Source: Phytophthora hibernalis
Lineage: Eukaryota; Oomycota; Peronosporomycetes; Peronosporales; Peronosporaceae
Direction: 5' to 3'
Length of the DNA stretch: 64,000 nt
Assembly: GCA_012656075.1 (NCBI GenBank)
Contig: JAAKBF010000329.1
Span: 1-64,000 of the forward strand
Made by a program: the position numbers and the translations under genes. The notes under the pieces are model-generated. The model worked only from the letters and a program-made list of their open reading frames with translations. It was not told the origin of the DNA and made no database searches. Shown here one piece after another: positions 32,706 through 43,300 of this stretch (its first letter is position 1; the number at the start of each line of letters is the position of its first letter).

Positions 32706-34704
32706 GGTTCTGGGGTACTCGGAGCACGAGAAAGCGTATCGATTCAGGCACGGAAGCAGTCGCGTGCTGGTGAGCCGCGACGTGCAATTCATGGAAGACG
32801 TCTTCGACAGTGGGAGACGTGACTACCATCAGAGGAATTGGTAGTCATTCAAGATGAAGAGACGACGGATCAAGATTCGTCGCAGTCGGATGAAGACGAC
32901 AACGAAGAGAAGAGGAAGAAGCTGCGCCCAGGACGAAGCTTCAAGGCCCGGCAGCAAGCGACACCTTTGGACACAGTCCCGCGGAAATCACGGAGGTTCC
33001 AAGTGCCAAGCGGTATGCGTCGCAGAAGTCGACACCAGACCCTGGACGAGATGTCGGCTGCGGCTCGAAAGTCAAGACAGGCTTTGCGTACGTGTTGATT
33101 CAGTGGAGCCAGGAGCACGTTCAGTCAACGATGGAATCCGCGCAGTCAAGTGGAAGAGCGTGTGACTCGGAGTACGACTCGCGCTGCTCAAGAACGACAC
33201 GTGGGATGTCGTACCTGCCACTGCCGAAGGACGCAAAGGCGGTCGGCTGCAGATGGGTGTTTCATGTGAAGGAGAACCAAGCTGGAGAGATCAGGCGGTT
33301 CAAGAAGACGCGGCCAGTCAACCAAAGGGTTTTCGCAAAGAGTACGGCATCGACTGGCAGGACAGCTGCGCAGTGGCCAGGATTCCGTCGATCCGGATCG
33401 TACTAGTCTAGCTGCAAGTAGTCTCAAGCTGCCACAGATGGATGTCAAGGCTGCGTTCCTCAACGGTGTGCTGGACGAGGAACATCTACATGGCACAGCC
33501 GGATGGCTATGTGGTTGAAGACCACCCCGGACCGCATATGCAGCTCAAGCGGTCTTCTGCGCGGACTGGAAGCAGTCGCCGCGCATGGCCGGAACCCGAA
33601 GACAATCGACGACTTCATGCTCAAGCTGGGGTTCCAGAAGTGCGATCCCGACCACTGCATCTGCGGAAGAAGTGACGTAGAACGCAGTCTTCGTGGCGCT
33701 CTACGTTGACGACTTGGTCTCGCCAGCAGCAGTGACAAGATGCTCCTCGACACACAAGCAGGCGCTCAGTCACCGCTTCGAGATGACGGACATGGGTCAG
33801 CTCCGTACTTCCTCAGGATGGAGATCGAAACAAGACGTGGTGGCTGGGAGGTGTCGATGCGGAAGCAGAGGACCAAGTTCGCCAAAGACATCCTGCAGAA
33901 GTTCAGCATGGACAAGAGCAACCCTGTCAAGACGCCACAGGATCCGGGTCTCAAGCTGACGAGGCCATGTGAAGGTGGCTGCAAGCGTGAGACCATGGTC
34001 CAGCGTGCCATACCGGAACAGTGGGATGCCTCATCAGCCACTCATGGTAGGTGCTCGTCCGGACCTGGCAGCTGCAGTGGGAGTGCTAAGTCAGTTTGCA
34101 GCGGACCCGTGCCCGACACACTGGCAGGCGCTCAAGAGGGTGTTCAGGTACATTCAAGGCACCAAGACGCACGGCATCGAATTACAAGCAAGCTGCCACG
34201 ATGGACTTCAAGGCTATTCGGATGCGCGGACTGGGCAGGCGACATCGAGTCTCGACGGAGCACAAGTGGCTACGCGTTCATGATGAACGGCGGATGCATG
34301 CATCAGCTGGAGAAGCAAGAAAGCAGCGGACAGTGGCACTGTCTTCGACGGAGGCCGAGTACATGCGCTTCTTATCGGAGGCGTACAAGAGGCAGTGTGG
34401 CTCAAAATTGTTCCTGTGCAGGCTGGCAGAGATGGCAAGCGATAAGAGCGGTCAAGATCTACGAGGACAACCAAGGCTCATCGCGTTGGCCAAGAACCCA
34501 CGTTCCACAGCGCACCAAGCACATCGACATTCGCTACCACTTCGTGCGTGAGAGGTGAAGCACATCAAGTGGTGCTACAATATGTGTCGACAACGGACAT
34601 GCTGGCGGACATGATGGCTGAAGCCATTCCTGCAGCGCAGTTCAGGTGTGCTCCCGGACCAAGCTCGGGATCCAAGGTGCAATCGCTGTCGGAGTCAGTG
34701 GGAG
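32706..34704 (+). pseudogene. linker, RT and RNase H, 5'-deleted array unit 6
   Basis: The LTR end CTTTTGGTT runs straight into TCTGGGGTACTCGGAGC, matching the codons for FLGYSEHE (residue about 682). Gag, protease and most of integrase are therefore missing. GGTT occurs at both parent sites (the start of the primer-binding site and CGGTTCCTGGGG), so the deletion has a 4-base microhomology. Downstream RT and RNase H are present but broken by dense indels, for example around 32915, 33330, 33530, 33660, 33810, 34370 and 34490. It lacks a primer-binding site and gag and could not mobilise itself. Confidence 0.85.
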
Positions 34705-35060
34705 TGTTGTCAAGAAGGCGCCTCGGGCAGCTGCGGTATACCGGTAAGGATGACGCATGACCTTCACTCAATGGGACCGCAATCATTCCTGTGTTTGCAG
34801 GACACTGATGATGGGACGCAGGACACTGATGATGGGACACTGTTTACGCTACGAGATTACAGGACACGTGGGTACAAGTTGGCAAGGTACAGATGGCATC
34901 CACGTGAGCCGTCGCTGATTGGCTGGAAACATCAGTATCCGGTAGAGAATCCAGTAGAGTGTATCCAGTAGAGAATCAGTGACTTAGAGGTAGCAAGGAG
35001 TTTGCGAACTAAGGACCTAAATCAATCACTTTGCATTTGCCATCAACCGACCGGCTTTTT
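34705..35060 (+). repeat. copia LTR, array LTR 7, indel-rich
   Basis: Complete in outline but with many small indels, for example CGGTAAGGATGACGCATGACC in place of the second hairpin arm and CCGGCTTTTTGG at the end. Confidence 0.88.
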
Positions 35061-37066
35061 GGTTCCTGGGGTACTCGGAGCACGAGAAAGCGTATCGATT
35101 TCAGAAGAACTGGAGAGAGCAGTCGCGTGCTGGTGAGCCGCGACGCGCAATTCATGGAAGACGTCTTCGACAGTGGGGGCGTGACTACCATCAGAGGAGG
35201 TGGTGGTCATTCAAGATGAAGAGACGACAGATCAAGATTCGTCGCGATCGGATGAAGACGACAACGAAGAAGAGGAAGAGAGGAAGAAGCTGCGCCAGGA
35301 CGAAGACCTCGAGCCCGGCGGCAAGCGACACCCGCGGACGCAGTCGCTGGAGAAGTCACGGAGGTTCAGGTAAGCGGTATGCGTCGCCGAAGTCGACACC
35401 AGACCCTGGACGAGTTGTCTGGCTGCGGCTCAAGAAAGTCAGGACTTCGGCTGCGTACGTCGTGGATTCAGTGGGAGAAATGCCGACCACGTTCAAGTCG
35501 GCGATGGAATCCAGCGACGCAGTCAAGTGGAAGAGGCGTGTGACTCGGAGTGTGACTCGCTGCTCAGAACGACACGTGGATGTCGTACCACTGCCGAAGG
35601 ACGCAAGGCGATCGGCTCAGATGGGTGTTTCGCGTGAAGGAGAACCAAGCTGGAGAGATCAGGCGGTTTCAAGGCGCGACTGGTGGCCAGGGTTTTCGCA
35701 AAAGTACGGCATCGACTACGACGAGACCTTCGCGCAAGTGGCGGTTCACGTCGATCCGGATCGTACTGAGTCCACAACTGCCAAAGCTATTGGTCTCAAG
35801 CTGCACCAGATGGATGTCAGAGACTGCGTTCCTCAACGGTGTGCTGGACGAAGACATCTACATGGCACAACCGGATGGCGTATGGACGAAGGCCACCGGA
35901 CCGCATATCTTGGCCTCAGCGGAAGTCAGTGCTTGCACGGACTCCATGAAGCAGTCGCACCTGTGAACCAGGATATCGACGACTTCATAATGCTCCGAAG
36001 CTGGGTTAAGAAGTGCGAAGTCCCGACCACTGCGCATCGCGAAAGGACGTGACGGCCAAGAGACATGTTCTTCATGGCGCTCTACGTTGTGCGGCTTGGT
36101 CTCGCCAGCGCGTGACAAGATGATCTCTCGACACAAGCAGGCCGCTCATCACCGCTTCGAGATGACGGACATGGGTCAGCTCAAGTACTTCCTCAGGATG
36201 GAAATCGAGCAAGACGTGGTGGCTGGGAAGATGTCGATGCGGCAGACCAAGTTCGCCAAAGACATCCTGCAGAAGTTCAGCATGGACAAGAGCAACCCTG
36301 TCAAGACGCCACAGGATCCGGGTCTCAAGCTGACGAAGGCCATGTGTGAAGGTGGCTGCAAGCACGACGAGACCATGGTCAACGTGCCATACCGGAACGC
36401 AGTGGGATGCCTCATGTACCTCATGGTAGGTACTCGTCCGGACCTGGCAGCTGCAGTGGGAGTGCTGAGCCAGTTTACGGACCCGTGCCCGACACACTGG
36501 CAGGCGCTCAAGGGTGTTCAGGTACATTCAAGGCACCAAGACGCACGGCATCGATTTCAAGCAAGCTGCCACGATGGACTTCAAGGCTATTCGGATGCGG
36601 ACTGGGCAGGCGACATCGAGTCTCGACGGAGCACAAGTGGCTACGCGTTCATGATGAACGGCGGATGCATCAGCTGGAGAAGCAGAAACAGCGGACAGTG
36701 GCGCTGTCTTTCGACGGAGGCCGAGCTACATGGCGCTATCGGAGGCGACACAGAGGCAGTGTGGCTCAAGGTGTTCCTGTGCGAGCTCGGCGAGATGGCA
36801 AGCGATGAAGCGGTCAAGATCTACGAGGACAACCAGGCTCCATCGCGTTGGCCAAGAACCCGCAGTTCCACAAGCGCACAAGCACATCGACATTCGCTAC
36901 CACTTCGTGCGTGAGAAGGTGGAAGCACATCAAGTGGTGCTTGCTACAATATGTGTCACTGGACATGCTGGCGGACATGATGACGAAGCCAATTCCTGCA
37001 ACGCAGTTCAGTGTGCTCGGACCAAGCTCGGGATCCAGGTGCAATCGCTGTCGAGTCGAGTGGGAG
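35061..37066 (+). pseudogene. linker, RT and RNase H, 5'-deleted array unit 7
   Basis: Begins with the same LTR-to-integrase fusion as unit 6 (CTTTTTGGTTCCTGGGGTAC), so it is a tandem copy of that deletion derivative; both units are about 2362 bp. RT and RNase H are recognisable but frameshifted, worst between 35,100 and 36,150. From about 36,170 to 36,470 the sequence is clean, showing that noise is patchy. No gag, protease or primer-binding site. Confidence 0.85.
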
Positions 37067-37426
37067 TGTTGTCAAGAGGCGCCTCGGGCAGCTGCGGTAT
37101 ACCGGTAGGATACGGTATGACCTTCACTCAGTGGGACCGCAATCATTCCTGTGTTTACAGGACACTGATGATGGGACGCAGGACACTGATGATGGGACGC
37201 TGTTTACGCTACGGGGATTACGGGACACGTGGGTACAAGACGTGGGTACAAGATGGGCATCCACGTGGCAGTCGCTGATTGGCTGGAAGCAACGGTATCC
37301 GGTAGAGAATCCAGTAGAGTGTATCCAGTAGAGAATCCAGTAGGCTTAGAGGTAGCAAGGGGGTTTGCGAACTAAGGACCTAAATCAATCACTTTGCATT
37401 TTTCATCAACCGACCAAAGCCCTTTT
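37067..37426 (+). repeat. copia LTR, array LTR 8 (array end)
   Basis: Terminal 3' LTR of the array, 360 bp with small indels. Its end, CCCTTTT, abuts minus-strand sequence GTCTAGACCGCC, which belongs to the copy the array interrupts. Confidence 0.9.
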
Positions 37427-38772
37427 GTCTAGACCGCCATGGTTAATGTGACCAAGTCAGGAGGTGCCAGAGTGACGTGGTGTCCCACTTGCAGTCTTGC
37501 CCAGGCTTGCCGCATTGGCCTCCTGGGCATCATCAGGTCATGCACAGCTTGAACAGCCCTTTGCCCTCACGAGCACCGAGCTGCCGCGAGACCCTTGTTG
37601 TCCGCGAAGCACCGTCGCTCTCGAGGTGACTGGCCCGACGTCCTTGGTGAAGGCCGACCGAAAACAGGTTGCGCGACAGCTTCGGGATATGCCACACATT
37701 CGTGAGCACACCCTTCTTGCCGCGCGCGTCTTCATCGACATGACAATGTCGCCGGTCCCCACCGCCTGAACCACACCGTCGTCCGCGAGATGCACGTCCA
37801 CCGGAGCCATCTTCTTGTAGTTCCTCATGTACTTGTTGGAACTCGTCATGTGCTGCGTCGCACCCGAGTCGACCAGCCACATGTCACTCGACTTGGCGGT
37901 ACTGCTCGTACGACCAACCGAGAAAAGGTAGTCGCCAGGATCTTCTTCGTCCTGCGCGACGTTCGCACGCTGCGACCGATATCGCTCAGCGTCGTTCTGG
38001 ACCCGCGAGGACACTCCGCGATCAATGTCCTTGTTTGCCGCAGTTGTGGCACCCCCGTCTTCTTCACCGGTCGGCCCTTGCGCTTGTTGTTGTTGACCAT
38101 GAACGCTTGACCTTGACCGTGCGCGGCTCCGTCGACACCGCCACCTTGTTCCTTGCGCTTCATGTCCTCATGCAGCAGCCGAGACGTCACGAGTTCCCAC
38201 GACAGCGAGTCGGCTCTCGACTCCAACGCCGTGATCAGGAACTGGTACGACTCGCTCAGACTGCCCAAGCGTGATCACCAAGTCGTCCTCGCTGACCGGA
38301 GCGCCAACCGCGTCGAGCTGCTCCGCCAGCGTCTTGAGCTTGTTGATGTGCTCCAGCACATCGTCACCTTCCTCCATCATCGTCGTGAAGAAACGCCGAC
38401 GAAGAAAGAGCTTGTTGGCCAAACTCTTCTTCTCGAAGTGTCCTTCCAGTCTTGACCATGCATCATGCGCGTCCTTGGCCGAGCGAACCAGCGGCAGCTG
38501 CGAGTCCTCCATCGCGAGACAGATGATCGCCAGCGCCTTACGCGACTTCCTCTTGAACGTCGCTTGATCCGCCGTGGTCGTGCAGTGCTCCAGCTTCACT
38601 CGTCACTTCCCACAGTTCGCGCTCCTCGAGCACCAGCTGCATCTTGAACTTCCACGTGTGGAAGTTGGTTCCGTTGAACTTGTTGATGCGGGCGGTCGTG
38701 GTCGGGGTGGCGTCCATGGCGAAGGCGTAGTCGGGGTCTTGGGCAGGGAAGACGGGGCTTGGGCTCATAACC
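37427..38772 (-). pseudogene. gag, protease, pre-integrase, 5' part of an element, minus strand
   Basis: Corresponds to residues 1 to about 439. It is broken at the codons for GGLD by the plus-strand array. The first 300 bases on its left are indel-rich; gag further right is clean apart from losses near 38268 (GCCCAAGCG), 38040 and 38600. It is the likely 5' half of the element whose 3' half is 11481-13664. Confidence 0.88.
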
Positions 38773-39135
38773 AAAAGGCTTTGGTCGGTTGATGGCAAAA
38801 TGCAAAGTGATTGATTTAGGTCCTTAGTTCGCAAACTCCCTTGCTACCTCTAAGCCTACTGGATTCTCTACTGGATACACTCTACTGGATTCTCTACCGG
38901 ATACTGAGTTGCTTCAGCCAATCAGCGACTGCCACGTGGATGCCCATCTTGTACCCACAATCTTGTACCCACGTGTCCCGTAATCCCCGTAGCGTAAACA
39001 GCGTCCCATCATCAGTGTCCGCGTCCCATCATCAGTGTCCCGTAAACACAGGAATGATTGCGGTCCCACTGAGTGAAGGTCATACCGGTATCCTACCGGT
39101 ATACCGCAGCTGCCCGAGGCGCCTTCTTGACAACA
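38773..39135 (-). repeat. copia 5' LTR, minus strand
   Basis: Complete 363-bp LTR. The outer edge TGTTG (minus) abuts plus-strand RT codons at 39136. It has the GTCCGCG mini-repeat variant that is also in the LTR at 11099-11480, its proposed partner. Confidence 0.93.
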
Positions 39136-40319
39136 TTCTCAACGGTGTGCTGGACGAAGACATCTACATGGCACAGCCGGATGGCTATGTGGACGAAGAC
39201 CACCCGGACCACGTATGCAAGCTCAAGCGGTCGCTGTACGGACTGAAGCAGTCGCTGCGCATGTGGAACCAGACCATCGACGACTTCATGCTCAAGCTGG
39301 GGTTCAAGAAGTGCGAGTCCGACCACTGCATCTACTTGAAGCGTGACGGCCAAGACATGATCTTCGTGGCGCTCTACGTTGACGACTTGGTCCTCGCCAG
39401 CAGCAGTGACAAGATGGTCCTCGACACCAAGCAGGCGCTCAGTCACCGCTTCGAGATGACGGACATGGGTCAGCTCAAGTACTTCCTCGGATGGAAATCG
39501 AGCAAGACGTGGTGGCTGGGAAGATGTCGATGCGGCAGACCAAGTTCGCCAAAGACATCCTGCAGAAGTTCAGCATGGACAAGAGCAACCCTGTCAAGAC
39601 GCCACAGGATCCGGGTCTCAAGCTGACGAAGGCCATGTGTGAAGGTGGCTGCAAGCACGACGAGACCATGGTCAACGTGCCATACCGGAACGCAGTGGGA
39701 TGCCTCATGTACCTCATGGTAGGTACTCGTCCGGACCTGGCAGCTGCAGTGGGGTGCTGAGCCAGTTTGCAGCGGACCCGTGCCCGACACACTGGCAGGC
39801 GCTCAAGAGGGTGTTCAGGTACATTCAAGGCACCAAGACGCACGGCATCGAATTTCAAGCAAGCTGCCACGATGGACTTCAAGGCTATTCGGATGCGGAC
39901 TGGGCAGGCGACATCGAGTCTCGACGGAGCACAAGTGGCTACGCGTTCATGATGAACGGCGGATGCATCAGCTGGAGAAGCAAGAAACAGCGGACGGTGG
40001 CGCTGTCTTCGACGGAGGCCGAGTACATGGCGCTATCGGGGCGACACAGAGGCAGTGTGGCTCAAGGTGTTCCTGTGCGAGCTCGGCGAGATGGCAAGCG
40101 ATAAAGCGGTCAAGATCTACGAGGACAACCAAGGCTCCATCGCGTTGGCCAAGAACCCGCAGTTCCACAAGCGCACCAAGCACATCGACATTCGCTACCA
40201 CTTGGTGCGTGAGAAGGTGGAAGCACATCAAGTGGTGCTACAATATATGTCGACAACGGACATGCTGGCGGACATGATAGCGAAGCCAATTCCTGCAACG
40301 CAGTTCAATGTGCTCGGAT
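39136..40319 (+). pseudogene. RT and RNase H, 3' part of an element, plus strand
   Basis: Covers residues about 936 to 1330, from FLNGVL through YVDD and the complete RNase H to PATQF. The first codons have one base fewer than intact copies (TTCTCAACGG for TTCCTCAACGG). Frameshifts near 39489, 39753 and 40041 are single-base losses. It stops about 50 bp short of where its 3' LTR should begin and passes without a gap into satellite DNA. It is the likely 3' half of the element at 9164-11098. Confidence 0.9.
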
Positions 40320-43300
40320 CTAACTTAACCGTCCTCTGCCCTTCAGCGCTTCTACAGCCACCTGAGAGCACAACTAGGCTCTACAGTGCTCCCAATCGAT
40401 CGACAGCGGCCCTACAGACGCCAGAGGCTCAATCGAAAGCCTGAACCCTAACTGAATCACCTTAACTTAACAGGCCTATACCCTTCCAGCGGTTCTACAG
40501 CCACCTGATAACACAACTAGGCTCTACAGTGCTCCCAATCGATCGACAGCGGCCCTACAGACGCCAGAGGCTCAATCGAAAGCCTGAACCCTAACTGAAT
40601 CACCTTAACTTAACAGTCCTATACCCTTCCAGCGCTTCTACAGCCACCTGAGAACACAACTAGGCTCTACAGTGGTCCCAATCGATCCACAGCGGCCCTA
40701 CAGACTCCAGAGGCTCAATCGAAAGCTTGAACCCTAACTGAATCACCTTAACTTAACAGTCCTATACCCTTCCAGCGCTTCTACAGCCACCTGAGAGCAC
40801 AACTAAGCTCTACAGTGGTCCCAATCGATCGACAGCGGCCCTACAGACTCCAGAGGCTCAATCGAAAGCTTGAACCCTAACTGAATGACCTTAACTTAAC
40901 AGTCCTATACCCTTCCAGCGCTTCTACAGCCACCTGAGAGCACAACTAGGCTCTACAGTGCTCCCAATCGATCCACAGCGGCCCTACAGACGCCAGAGGC
41001 TCAATCGAAAGCCTGAACCCTAACTGAATCACCTTAACTTAACAGTCCTATACCCTTCCAGCGGTTCTACAGCCACCTGAGAACACAACTAGGCTCTACA
41101 GTGCTCCCAATCGATCCACAGCGGCCCTACAGACTCCAGAGGCTCAATCGAAAGCTTGAACCCTAACTGAATCACCTTAACTTAACAGTCCTATACCCTT
41201 CCAGCGGTTCTACAGCCACCTGAGAGCACAACTAGGCTCTACAGTGCTCCCAATCGATCGACAGCGGCCCTACAGACTCCAGAGGCTCAATCGAAAGCCT
41301 GAACCCTAACTGAATGACCTTAACTTAACAGTCCTATACCCTTCCAGCGCTTCTACAGCCACCTGAGAGCACAACTAGGCTCTACAGTGCTCCCAATCGA
41401 TCGACAGCGGCCCTACAGACTCCAGAGGCTCAATCGAAAGCCTGAACCCTAACTGAATGACCTTAACTTAACAGTCCTATACCCTTCAGCGCTTCTACAG
41501 CCACCTGATAACACAACTAGGCTCTACAGTGCTCCCAATCGATCCACAGCGGCCCTACAGACTCCAGAGGCTCAATCGAAAGCCTGAACCCTAACTGAAT
41601 CACCTTAACTTAACAGTCCTATACCCTTCCAGCGGTTCTACAGCCACCTGAGAGCACAACTAGGCTCTACAGTGGTCCCAATCGATCGACAGCGGCCCTA
41701 CAGACTCCAGAGGCTCAATCGAAAGCTTGAACCCTAAGTGAATGACCTTAACTTAACAGTCCTATACCCTTCCAGCGCTTCTACAGCCACCTGAGAGCAC
41801 AACTAGGCTCTACAGTGCTCCCAATCGATCGACAGCGGCCCTACAGACTCCAGAGGCTCAATCGAAAGCTTGAACCCTAACTGAATGACCTTAACTTAAC
41901 AGTCCTATACCCTTCCAGCGCTTCTACAGCCACCTGAGAGCACAACTAGGCTCTACAGTGCTCCCAATCGATCGACAGCGGCCCTACAGACGCCAGAGGC
42001 TCAATCGAAAGCCTGAACCCTAACTGAATCACCTTAACTTAACAGTCCTATACCCTTCCAGCGGTTCTACAGCCACCTGATAACACAACTAGGCTCTACA
42101 GTGCTCCCAATCGATCGACAGCGGCCCTACAGACTCCAGAGGCTCAATCGAAAGCTTGAACCCTAACTGAATCACCTTAACTTAACAGTCCTATACCCTT
42201 CCAGCGGTTCTACAGCCACCTGAGAGCACAACTAGGCTCTACAGTGCTCCCAATCGATCGACAGCGGCCCTACAGACTCCAGAGGCTCAATCGAAAGCCT
42301 GAACCCTAACTGAATGACCTTAACTTAACAGTCCTATACCCTTCCAGCGCTTCTACAGCCACCTGAGAGCACAACTAGGCTCTACAGTGCTCCCAATCGA
42401 TCGACAGCGGCCCTACAGACGCCAGAGGCTCAATCGAAAGCCTGAACCCTAACTGAATCACCTTAACTTAACAGTCCTATACCCTTCCAGCGGTTCTACA
42501 GCCACCTGAGAGCACAACTAGGCTCTACAGTGCTCCCAATCGATCCACAGCGGCCCTACAGACTCCAGAGGCTCAATCGAAAGCTTGAACCCTAACTGAA
42601 TGACCTTAACTTAACAGTCCTATACCCTTCCAGCGCTTCTACAGCCACCTGAGAGCACAACTAGGCTCTACAGTGCTCCCAATCGATCGACAGCGGCCCT
42701 ACAGACTCCAGAGGCTCAATCGAAAGCCTGAACCCTAACTGAATGACCTTAACTTAACAGTCCTATACCCTTCCAGCGCTTCTACAGCCACCTGAGAGCA
42801 CAACTAGGCTCTACAGTGCTCCCAATCGATCGACAGCGGCCCTACAGACTCCAGAGGCTCAATCGAAAGCTTGAACCCTAAGTGAATGACCTTAACTTAA
42901 CAGTCCTATACCCTTCCAGCGCTTCTACAGCCACCTGAGAGCACAACTAGGCTCTACAGTGCTCCCAATCGATCCACAGCGGCCCTACAGACTCCAGAGG
43001 CTCAATCGAAAGCCTGAACCCTAACTGAATCACCTTAACTTAACAGTCCTATACCCTTCCAGCGCTTCTACAGCCACCTGAGAGCACAACTAGGCTCTAC
43101 AGTGCTCCCAATCGATCGACAGCGGCCCTACAGACTCCAGAGGCTCAATCGAAAGCCTGAACCCTAACTGAATCACCTTAACTTAACAGTCCTATACCCT
43201 TCCAGCGGTTCTACAGCCACCTGAGAGCACAACTAGGCTCTACAGTGCTCCCAATCGATCGACAGCGGCCCTACAGACGCCAGAGGCTCAATCGAAAGCC

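Larger units (their letters stand above)
13665..37426 (+). mobile_element. head-to-tail copia array, seven units sharing LTRs
   Basis: Eight plus-strand LTRs start at 13665, 16327, 18971, 23426, 27884, 32343, 34705 and 37067. Each single LTR serves as the 3' LTR of the unit on its left and the 5' LTR of the unit on its right. Unit lengths are about 2662, 2644, 4455, 4458, 4459, 2362 and 2362 bp: two 5'-half units, three full units, two 3'-half units. No target duplication or foreign DNA lies between units. Such arrays arise by unequal exchange between LTRs or by insertion of multimers; independent insertions would each bring two LTRs. The first two and last two units need checking because their sequence is indel-rich. 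Confidence 0.88.

Noticed and set aside
40055..40444. Fusion protein of RNase H with satellite-encoded residues
   Set aside because: The frame enters the satellite only because the element is broken there and frameshifted upstream. No sign of a maintained gene.
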